10,005 nucleotides of DNA, taken from contig CALNCU010000044.1 in the NCBI GenBank assembly GCA_937875395.1, positions 1 through 10,005 of the forward strand. Reading direction: 5' to 3'. Below are positions 1-5,073 of this stretch, in pieces (position 1 is the stretch's first letter; every line of letters starts with the position of its first letter). The notes below the pieces were generated by a model, which saw nothing but the letters and a program-made list of their open reading frames with translations, did no database searches and was not told the origin of the DNA. The DNA is from an uncultured Armatimonadota bacterium. Its GTDB lineage: Bacteria; Armatimonadota; UBA5829; DTJY01. Position numbers and translations under genes: made by a program.

Positions 1-145
1 TTATATGGCTGATTGCAAAACTTTTTGCGGCTTCAAGGAGGGAGTTTTGGCTTGTTATCTGTAGTCATTATTTTGGGAGTCTCCTTTCTTTTTATTCCTG
101 CCTAGCCATGGAGCGCGGTTGCATCCGCTTACTACGTGAGCCCCC
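1..145. other. Left-edge non-coding stretch, no gene recognised
   Basis: I see no convincing gene here. One + frame is open from position 3 to a stop at 146-148, but its product is low-complexity and hydrophobic and resembles no family I know. The arms AAGGAG (35-40) and CTCCTT (81-86) are complementary, and the second is followed by a T-rich run (85-96). This could be the remains of a terminator for a gene to the left, but the loop would be 40 nt, so the case is weak. Confidence 0.3.
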
Positions 146-174
146 TTGACATTAAGCTGTCCGTAAACTACAAT
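146..174 (+). promoter_or_regulatory. Sigma-70 promoter for the SGNH hydrolase gene
   Basis: A perfect -35 box TTGACA (146-151) is followed after 17 nt by a -10 box TACAAT (169-174). The predicted transcription start is near 181, which leaves a leader of about 30 nt before the ATG at 211. The strength is inferred from the match to the housekeeping consensus; no operator is evident. Confidence 0.8.
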
Positions 175-210
175 CGTTGAAAAGCAGCTTAATAGCCAGG
201 GGGGCACAGT

Positions 211-840
211 ATGGCAATTCTTGAGAGCGGCGATACGGTTCTTTTTCAGGGTGACAGCATTACAGATGCCGGCCGCAGCCGCACAGACGATGCTGAGAAG
301 GGGCGCGGATACCCATCTGTTATAGCAGCATGGTTTGCCGCAATGCAGCCAAAGAAGAACGTTAAGTTTATAAACAGAGGCATAAGCGGCGACAGGGCAA
401 AAGATTTAAAGGCCAGGTGGACGGAAGACTGCATAAACCTGCAGCCCAACATAGTCTCTATCCTTATAGGGATTAACGATACGTGGCGCCGCTACGACAG
501 CAACGATCCCACCAGCGCCGCCGAGTATGAGGCTGCCTACCGCAATATACTCTCCCGGACGCAGCGGGAGCTGGACGCCCAGATAATTATTATAGAGCCG
601 TTCGTTCTGCCCGTACCGGAAGACCGCAAGGCATGGCGTGAAGACATAGATCCAAAGATAAACATAGCACGCAGCCTAGCCAGAGAGTTCGGCGCTATAT
701 ACATCCCCATGGACGGCATTTTTTCAACAGTATCCTGCTGTAAAGAACCATCCTTCTGGCTGCCGGACGGAGTTCACCCATCACCGGCAGGGCATGCGCT
801 TATTGCAAAAAACTGGCTGGCTGCCGCAGGGGAGATGTAA
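211..840 (+). CDS. SGNH/GDSL-family hydrolase (esterase/acylhydrolase type)
   Basis: The 209-residue product has the full set of SGNH-hydrolase blocks. Block I is GDSI with the nucleophile Ser16. Block II is the N-R-G-I-S-G-D stretch at 55-61, with an oxyanion-hole glycine. Block III is GIND with Asn89. Block V is D-G-V-H-P, with Asp186 and His189 completing the triad. The QGDSITDAGR opening is typical of small bacterial GDSL esterases of about 200 residues, so the gene looks complete. There is no signal peptide or membrane segment, so the enzyme should be cytosolic. The ATG follows a purine-rich AGGGGGG (198-204). The gene has its own consensus promoter, and the next gene is a tRNA with another promoter, so it is probably monocistronic. 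The family cleaves O-acyl ester bonds on sugars, lipids or thioesters; the substrate cannot be told from sequence. Confidence 0.9.
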   Translation: MAILESGDTVLFQGDSITDAGRSRTDDAEKGRGYPSVIAAWFAAMQPKKNVKFINRGISGDRAKDLKARWTEDCINLQPNIVSILIGINDTWRRYDSNDPTSAAEYEAAYRNILSRTQRELDAQIIIIEPFVLPVPEDRKAWREDIDPKINIARSLAREFGAIYIPMDGIFSTVSCCKEPSFWLPDGVHPSPAGHALIAKNWLAAAGEM

Positions 841-891
841 CCGCATAATCCTGCGTCCGGCATCTGCTGCCGCATCGCATCCCCGGATTGT

Positions 892-920
892 TTGACAAAG
901 GGCGTTCCTGATGGTAGAAT
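892..920 (+). promoter_or_regulatory. Sigma-70 promoter for tRNA-Arg
   Basis: A perfect TTGACA (892-897), a 17-nt spacer and TAGAAT (915-920) place the transcription start near 927, about 15 nt before the tRNA. Two GAATTC hexamers (918-923 and 931-936) straddle the predicted start. Their spacing of 13 nt may be chance. Confidence 0.85.
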
Positions 921-941
921 TCACCGTCAAGAATTCCGGAT

Positions 942-1018
942 GCGCCTGTAGCTCAGTGGATTAGAGCATCTGTCTTCGGAACAGAGGGTCGGGGGTTCGA
1001 ACCCCTCCAGGCGCGCCA
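942..1018 (+). tRNA. tRNA-Arg, anticodon TCG
   Basis: A complete 77-nt cloverleaf. The acceptor stem GCGCCTG (942-948) pairs with CAGGCGC (1008-1014), followed by discriminator G and an encoded CCA. The D arm has GCTC/GAGC. The anticodon stem TCTGT/ACAGA encloses the loop CTTCGGA, giving anticodon TCG, which reads CGA and by wobble CGG. The T arm has the canonical GGTTCGAAC core. It has its own promoter and is 159 nt ahead of the next tRNA. CGA codons are rare in the genes of this window. Confidence 0.97.
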
Positions 1019-1020
1019 AA

Positions 1021-1040
1021 GCCTCTTCCATGGCAGAGGC
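1021..1040. repeat. Small inverted repeat (6-bp stem, 8-nt loop) after tRNA-Arg
   Basis: GCCTCT (1021-1026) pairs with AGAGGC (1035-1040) around an 8-nt loop. On the + strand it is followed by six A residues rather than T residues, so it is not a standard intrinsic terminator. It may still help end or process the tRNA-Arg transcript. Confidence 0.4.
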
Positions 1041-1093
1041 AAAAAAGGTGGTATTTTGCGCGGAATTTTGCAGAAAAATGGCCGCCATAAGTC

Positions 1094-1122
1094 TTGACAG
1101 GTTCCCGGCAGGCTGGTATACT
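1094..1122 (+). promoter_or_regulatory. Sigma-70 promoter with extended -10 for the Lys-Leu-Gly tRNA cluster
   Basis: A perfect TTGACA (1094-1099), a 17-nt spacer and TATACT (1117-1122). The -10 is preceded by TGG, which gives an extended -10 motif. The predicted start is near 1129, about 50 nt before tRNA-Lys. This is the strongest-looking promoter in the window, as expected for stable RNA genes. It may also read through into tig. Confidence 0.88.
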
Positions 1123-1177
1123 ATATCCGCTGTTCCCACTTGCACGTAGTGAGGTTTGGTGCCGGGCGCGTCGCTGT

Positions 1178-1253
<76 letters not shown>

Positions 1254-1281
1254 CTGTATAAAGCGGTGCAACTTTTGATGG

Positions 1282-1365
1282 GGGCGAGTGGTGGAATGGC
1301 AGACACGCCAGCCTTAGGAGCTGGTGCCGCAAGGCGTAGGAGTTCAACTCTCCTCTCGCCCACCA
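1282..1365 (+). tRNA. tRNA-Leu, anticodon TAG
   Basis: An 84-nt class II tRNA. The acceptor stem GGGCGAG (1282-1288) pairs with CTCGCCC (1355-1361), followed by A and an encoded CCA. The anticodon stem CCAGC/GCTGG encloses CTTAGGA, giving anticodon TAG for CTN leucine codons. The long variable arm (GCCGCAAGGC region) is what a leucine tRNA should have. It lies 28 nt after tRNA-Lys and 22 nt before tRNA-Gly, consistent with one precursor transcript. Confidence 0.97.
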
Positions 1366-1387
1366 AGAGAGTGTTAAAACCAAATAT

Positions 1388-1462
1388 GCGGGAGTGGTTC
1401 AGTGGTAGAACGCCACCTTGCCAAGGTGGATGTCGCGGGTTCGAGTCCCGTCTCCCGCTCCA
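1388..1462 (+). tRNA. tRNA-Gly, anticodon GCC
   Basis: A complete 75-nt cloverleaf. The acceptor stem GCGGGAG (1388-1394) pairs with CTCCCGC (1452-1458), with discriminator T and an encoded CCA. The anticodon stem CCACC/GGTGG encloses TTGCCAA, giving anticodon GCC for GGC/GGT glycine codons. A run of five T residues (1463-1467) follows the CCA directly and may cause partial termination before tig. Confidence 0.97.
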
Positions 1463-1472
1463 TTTTTAAGTG

Positions 1473-1584
1473 CAGAGTATAAAGTACTAAGTACAAAGAC
1501 ACCGGACGCTGCCGGCACAGTTACGTCCAGGCATCCTACATGCTTTACAAGGTAGTGTCTCTGTACAGTGTGCTTTGTACTCTG
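1473..1584. repeat. 112-nt element with 29-nt imperfect inverted terminal repeats
   Basis: The left arm (1473-1501) and the reverse complement of the right arm (1556-1584) match at 23 of 29 positions by hand alignment. They begin CAGAGTA and end GAGACA or AAGACA. The left arm also has a rough 7-nt period (AGTATAA, AGTACTA, AGTACAA). The 54-nt interior has a short CCGG...CCGG dyad and a GGACG/CGTCC pair. There is no ORF of its own and no clear target-site duplication. It could be a small MITE-like or REP-like intergenic repeat, or a folded leader upstream of tig. Confidence 0.55.
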
Positions 1585-1604
1585 TTCTTTTATGAGTCTG
1601 CCAC

Positions 1605-1610
1605 AGGGAG
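1605..1610 (+). promoter_or_regulatory. Ribosome binding site that fixes the tig start
   Basis: AGGGAG lies 7 nt before the ATG at 1618. The upstream in-frame ATG at 1540 lies inside the inverted-repeat element and would add 26 residues that do not belong to trigger factor, so 1618 is preferred. Confidence 0.8.
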
Positions 1611-1617
1611 AATTGAG

Positions 1618-2895
1618 ATGCAGGTAAACGTAGAGCAACTAGACCCGTGCAAGGTTGAGCTGAAAATTGAACTGGAACCGGAGACGGTTGCGGGAGCAAT
1701 AGACCGCGCATATAAGGATTTTGCAAAAGTCACAAGCGTTCCGGGGTTCCGCAAGGGCAAGGCCCCAAGAGCCATCCTGGAGAAGTTTGTAGATACAGAA
1801 AGAGTGCGCCGGCACGCAGCAGAAGAGATGGTGGATGATGCCTACCACAAGGCAATAGACCAGGAGAAGATCCATCCCTATGCCGAGCCTGAAATTGACA
1901 TAGAACAGTATGAGGACGGCAAGCCGTTTATCTTCAAGGCAGACGTGCCGCTCCCCCCAACCGTAGAGTTGGGAGAATACAAGGGCATAGAAGTAAAACG
2001 AGAAGTCACTCCCGTGACAGATGAAGACGTTGAATCCGAAGTAAAATATATGCAGGAATCCCAGGCCACAAGCACAAAAGTAGAAGACCGCCCCGCAAAG
2101 GACGGAGACATAGTGCTTGCAGAGGTTGCAACAAAGGTTGAGGACGAAGAGAAATCCCAGCCCCGCCGCAGCCTTATAAACATTGGGCAGAGCGTGCCGG
2201 GCTTTGATAAAAACATCATAGGCATGTCGGTGGGCGAAGAAAAGAACTTCAGCGTAAAGTACCCTAAAGACTTTGAGAATGAACAACTCGCCGGAAAGAA
2301 CGTAGAGTTTGACGTAAAGGTAGAATCCATCCGGGAGCGCAACCTTCCGGAACTTAACGATGAATTTGCAAAGAAGATGGGCGATTATGAAAACATGGAC
2401 GCCCTTCGCCAGGACATAAAAAAGCGTATGACACTTGCTGCGGAAGAGTCTGCAGACAGGGCGGTTGAACACAATATTATAGATGAAATAGTAAATCGTT
2501 CAAAAGTCTGCTTCCCGGATGTATTAGTAAACCACGAAGTAGGGCATGATATACAAGACCTGCAAAACCGGCTCTCCCGGCAGAAGATAACCATAGATCA
2601 GTATCTAAAACAGATAGGGAAGAGCCAGGAAGAGTTTATTGACCAGCTTAAGGCAACCGCCGCAGAAAGAATTAAGACCGGCCTTGCCATGGGCGAGATA
2701 GTAGATAAAGAAAAGATTGATGTCACACCTGAAGAGGTGGAGGCAGAGATAGACCGCATAGCGGCAGATTCCAAAACAGAAAGAGAATCTGTAGAAGCAT
2801 TCATGGAGCAAAGGGGCGGGAAGGCCCAGCTCAAAAACTCCATGCTAAACAGAAAAATAGCGGACTTTTTAAAATCCGTATCAAAGATAAGCTAA
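1618..2895 (+). CDS. tig: Trigger factor, ribosome-associated chaperone and peptidyl-prolyl isomerase
   Basis: Trigger factor docks on the ribosome at the tunnel exit and shields nascent chains. From the ATG at 1618 the product is 425 residues, close to the family's usual 430. The N-terminal ribosome-binding domain (about 1-115) has the signature GFRKGKAP at 43-50, the same position as in E. coli. The FKBP-like isomerase domain follows at about 156-243 (D-G-D-I-V start, V-P-G-F-D in the middle). The C-terminal alpha-helical chaperone arms run from about 250 to the end and are rich in charged residues. No signal peptide; cytosolic. It heads the tig-clpP-clpX operon, a common arrangement linking folding and degradation. 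I found no convincing dedicated promoter between tRNA-Gly and tig, so readthrough from the tRNA promoter at 1094 is possible. Confidence 0.97.
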   Translation: MQVNVEQLDPCKVELKIELEPETVAGAIDRAYKDFAKVTSVPGFRKGKAPRAILEKFVDTERVRRHAAEEMVDDAYHKAIDQEKIHPYAEPEIDIEQYEDGKPFIFKADVPLPPTVELGEYKGIEVKREVTPVTDEDVESEVKYMQESQATSTKVEDRPAKDGDIVLAEVATKVEDEEKSQPRRSLINIGQSVPGFDKNIIGMSVGEEKNFSVKYPKDFENEQLAGKNVEFDVKVESIRERNLPELNDEFAKKMGDYENMDALRQDIKKRMTLAAEESADRAVEHNIIDEIVNRSKVCFPDVLVNHEVGHDIQDLQNRLSRQKITIDQYLKQIGKSQEEFIDQLKATAAERIKTGLAMGEIVDKEKIDVTPEEVEAEIDRIAADSKTERESVEAFMEQRGGKAQLKNSMLNRKIADFLKSVSKIS

Positions 2896-2897
2896 CC

Positions 2898-2918
2898 CCC
2901 GCACCCTTTTGGGGCGGG
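2898..2918 (+). promoter_or_regulatory. Bulged GC-rich hairpin between tig and clpP
   Basis: CCCGC (2898-2902) and CCC (2904-2906) pair with GGG (2911-2913) and GCGGG (2914-2918), leaving one bulged A and a TTTT tetraloop. No T-tract follows, so this is not a classic terminator. It begins 3 nt after the tig stop and ends 5 nt before the clpP ribosome binding site AAGGAGA (2923-2929). It could protect mRNA ends or set the relative expression of the two genes. Confidence 0.5.
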
Positions 2919-2934
2919 TTGAAAGGAGATCAAA

Positions 2935-3522
2935 ATGAGCCTTGTTCCTATGGTTGTAGAGCAATCAGCCAGGGGTGAAAGAGCTTATGATATATTCTCT
3001 CGCCTTCTAAAGGAGCGTATTATATTCCTGGGTACACCCGTTGATGATGACATATCCAACCTTATAGTAGCCCAGCTGCTCTTCCTTGAGAAGGAAGACC
3101 CTGATAAAGACATAGAGTTCTACATTAACAGTCCGGGCGGGCTGGTTACCGCCGGGCTTGCCATATACGATACAATGCAGATAGTGAAGCCGGATGTAGC
3201 AACCATCTGCATAGGACAGGCAGCCAGCATGGGCGCTGTGCTGCTGGCCGGCGGCGCACACGGCAAGCGTTATGCCCTGCCCAACGCCCGCATAATGATA
3301 CACCAGGGCAGCGCCGGATTCCAGGGCACGCCCTCAGATATAGACATACAGGCAAAAGAAGTGCTCCGCTACAAAGCCCTCCTTAACCAGATCCTCTCCA
3401 GGCACACCGGCCAGCCGGTAGAAAAGGTGGAGAAGGATACGGATAGAGACTACTTTATGTCTGCAACCGAGGCTACCGAGTACGGCCTTATAGATGAAGT
3501 ACTGGAAAAGGCAAACAGGTAA
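2935..3522 (+). CDS. clpP: ATP-dependent Clp protease proteolytic subunit ClpP
   Basis: ClpP forms the barrel-shaped serine peptidase that degrades proteins fed in by ClpX or another Clp ATPase. The 195-residue product has the usual length of a processed-type ClpP. The catalytic triad is visible: Ser98 in GQAASMGA, His123 in MIHQ, and Asp172 in D-R-D-Y-F. The substrate-binding strand N-S-P-G-G (65-69) is intact. The N-terminal axial-loop region is short, with little or no propeptide. After the catalytic His the sequence reads HQGSAG where most family members have HQP plus glycines; this is conservative in length and probably neutral. The ATG is preceded by a strong AAGGAGA with a 5-nt gap. 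The gene lies 39 nt after tig and 15 nt before clpX, consistent with co-transcription. Of its 17 isoleucine codons 13 are ATA. Confidence 0.98.
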   Translation: MSLVPMVVEQSARGERAYDIFSRLLKERIIFLGTPVDDDISNLIVAQLLFLEKEDPDKDIEFYINSPGGLVTAGLAIYDTMQIVKPDVATICIGQAASMGAVLLAGGAHGKRYALPNARIMIHQGSAGFQGTPSDIDIQAKEVLRYKALLNQILSRHTGQPVEKVEKDTDRDYFMSATEATEYGLIDEVLEKANR

Positions 3523-3524
3523 CC

Positions 3525-3532
3525 GGGGGAAG
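3525..3532 (+). promoter_or_regulatory. Ribosome binding site supporting the TTG start of clpX
   Basis: GGGGGAAG lies 5 nt before the TTG at 3538. The next in-frame ATG is codon 51, after the zinc-binding domain, so it cannot be the real start. Confidence 0.75.
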
Positions 3533-3537
3533 AAACA

Positions 3538-4806
3538 TTGAATAAAGATGAATTAGATAGTTTTGAACGTCGCTGTGCCATATGCGGACGCAGCAGCGAG
3601 CAGGTGAAAAAGCTGATTGTAGGCGTGTACGGAGGCATCTGCCTTGACTGCCTGGATATCTGCAACGATACCCTGAAAAGCGAACACATGCACGCAGAAG
3701 AGCCGCTCGGCATCGGTGAGGTTCCAAAACCTAAAGATATATATAAGGTACTAAGCGAGTACGTAGTAGACCAGGAGAAGGCAAAACGCACTCTTGCCGT
3801 GGCGGTTTACAACCACTACAAGAGGGTCAATATGGCGGCGGTCACAGATATAGAGTTGCAGAAAAGCAACATACTTCTCATAGGCCCCACCGGTTCCGGC
3901 AAGACACTCCTTGCGCAGACCCTTGCCAAAATCCTGAACGTTCCGTTTGCAATTGCAGATGCAACATCGCTTACGGAAGCTGGCTACGTGGGAGAAGATG
4001 TAGAAAACATCCTCTTAAAGCTAATACAGGCTGCAGACCGCGGAGGCGGCCAGCAGAACACCATAAAGAACGCAGAACGCGGGATTATCTATATAGATGA
4101 GATAGATAAAATCACCCGCAAGGCGGAGAACCCTTCAATAACAAGGGATGTCTCCGGCGAAGGTGTGCAGCAGGCGCTCCTTAAAATAATAGAAGGCTGC
4201 GTGGCAAACGTTCCGCCCCAGGGCGGCAGAAAGCATCCGCAGCAGGAGTATACGCAGATAGATACATCCAACATACTCTTCATCTGCGGAGGAGCCTTTG
4301 AGGGCCTGGACAGCATTATAGATAGAAGGCTGAGCGATACATCTCTGGGTTTCAGGGCCAAGGTAGAGAGCAAAAAGAACAGGCAGATAGGCGATATCCT
4401 TGCAAACGTACTGCCGGAAGACCTGCTTAAGTACGGTTTTATACCGGAGTTCATAGGAAGGCTGCCCATAATAGGCACTCTGAACTCTCTGGATAAAACT
4501 GCGCTGATGAAGATTCTGTCCGAGCCTAAAAACGCGCTTGTAAAGCAGTACAAAAAGTTCTTTGAGCTGGATGGCGTAGACCTTGAGTTTACAGATGCCG
4601 CACTTAATGCCATAGCAGAAGAGGCAATGAAGCGCAGTATAGGCGCAAGGGCGCTCCGGGCTATTATAGAGGAAGTCATGCTGAATATAATGTATGAAAT
4701 CCCCTCTACTCCCGGCGTCAAGAAGTGCATTATAGATGTAGACGTTGTGCTTCACGGCAAGGAGCCGCGCCTTGTAATGGAAGATGAGGTCAAGGCAGCT
4801 TCCTGA
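3538..4806 (+). CDS. clpX: ATP-dependent Clp protease ATP-binding subunit ClpX
   Basis: ClpX is the hexameric AAA+ unfoldase that recognises, unfolds and threads substrates into ClpP. The 422-residue product matches the usual family length. The N-terminal zinc-binding domain has C13-x2-C16 and C35-x2-C38, with the standard 18-residue interval. Walker A is GPTGSGKT at 116-123, the pore loop GYVG is at 149-152, and Walker B leads into I-D-E-I-D at 186-190. The ClpP-docking loop is LGF at 270-272, equivalent to IGF in E. coli. The arginine-finger segment GFIPEFIGR ends at Arg308, and sensor 2 is GARALR at 369-374. Every working part is present. Translation starts at TTG; upstream of the zinc domain there is no better codon. 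The zinc domain has GVYGGICLDC in place of the common GPxVYICDEC, a modest divergence. The gene directly follows clpP. Confidence 0.98.
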   Translation: MNKDELDSFERRCAICGRSSEQVKKLIVGVYGGICLDCLDICNDTLKSEHMHAEEPLGIGEVPKPKDIYKVLSEYVVDQEKAKRTLAVAVYNHYKRVNMAAVTDIELQKSNILLIGPTGSGKTLLAQTLAKILNVPFAIADATSLTEAGYVGEDVENILLKLIQAADRGGGQQNTIKNAERGIIYIDEIDKITRKAENPSITRDVSGEGVQQALLKIIEGCVANVPPQGGRKHPQQEYTQIDTSNILFICGGAFEGLDSIIDRRLSDTSLGFRAKVESKKNRQIGDILANVLPEDLLKYGFIPEFIGRLPIIGTLNSLDKTALMKILSEPKNALVKQYKKFFELDGVDLEFTDAALNAIAEEAMKRSIGARALRAIIEEVMLNIMYEIPSTPGVKKCIIDVDVVLHGKEPRLVMEDEVKAAS

Positions 4807-4827
4807 TTCCCGGATGCATGCATAAAC

Positions 4828-4888
4828 AAGAGCGGATGAATGGGGGGCGCAGTATCTTTTTTAGATATCTCTCCACTCTTCCGCTCTT
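4828..4888. repeat. 61-nt imperfect palindrome between clpX and lon
   Basis: AAGAGCGGA (4828-4836) pairs perfectly with TCCGCTCTT (4880-4888). After a T-T mismatch, GA (4838-4839) pairs with TC (4877-4878). After an A-C mismatch, TGGGGGG (4841-4847) pairs with CTCTCCA (4869-4875), using two G-T wobbles. The apical part has a second hairpin, TATCT (4853-4857) with AGATA (4863-4867) around five T residues. About 23 base pairs form in all. No T-tract follows, so it is not a standard terminator. It may separate expression of clpX from lon or be a mobile intergenic repeat. Confidence 0.6.
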
Positions 4889-5058
4889 ATGTTCTGAGTG
4901 CTGGCTTGTACTGTGTAATATCAACGGGCAACTAATCAAATTGTATGCTTCGGCCCATGAGTGCAAAGCGCACCGCCGCCAAAGCCTGCTTGCGTTTGGC
5001 TTGGTATCAGCCGGGCTTTCATAGACTGTTTACGGCAGCTATGCCGCATAAAATACTT

Positions 5059-5065
5059 AAGGTGA
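5059..5065 (+). promoter_or_regulatory. Ribosome binding site that points to the lon start at 5074
   Basis: AAGGTGA lies 8 nt before the ATG at 5074. The alternative ATG at 5065 overlaps this motif, and the ATG at 5041 has no purine-rich site before it and sits within a small hairpin. Confidence 0.6.
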
Positions 5066-5073
5066 TGCAGACA

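Larger units (their letters stand above)
4807..5073. other. clpX-lon intergenic region
   Basis: These 267 nt are the longest gap inside the protease cluster. They contain a 10-nt perfect palindrome ATGCATGCAT (4814-4823), a 61-nt imperfect palindrome (4828-4888), a small CGGCA/TGCCG hairpin (5033-5046) and the lon ribosome binding site. A TAATAT at 4916-4921 could be a -10 box, but no good -35 lies upstream. The Lon reading frame is open back to 4945, but the residues it would add are unlike Lon. Confidence 0.5.

Noticed and set aside
3..148. Possible C-terminal fragment of an upstream gene in one + frame
   Set aside because: The 48 residues are hydrophobic and irregular, other frames are closed early, and nothing resembles a known protein end.
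918..936. Twin GAATTC sites around the tRNA-Arg transcription start as an operator
   Set aside because: Two 6-nt palindromes at a 13-nt spacing can occur by chance, and nothing else supports regulation.
1021..1040. Intrinsic terminator after tRNA-Arg
   Set aside because: The 6-bp hairpin is followed by A residues on the + strand, not T residues.
1639..2472. Long open frame on the minus strand opposite tig
   Set aside because: It is antisense to a clearly conserved gene, has low-complexity, Phe/Leu/Cys-rich sequence and no family resemblance; it is a shadow of tig codon usage.
4874..4902. CIRCE-like heat-shock operator before lon (CACTC and GAGTGCT half-sites)
   Set aside because: Only short 5-bp arms match, with a 17-nt spacer; the canonical 9-nt spacing and the TTAGCACTC arm are absent.
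4945..5073. N-terminal extension of Lon from an ATG at 4945
   Set aside because: The added residues are unlike Lon, there is no suitable ribosome binding site before 4945, and an AAGGTGA precedes 5074.
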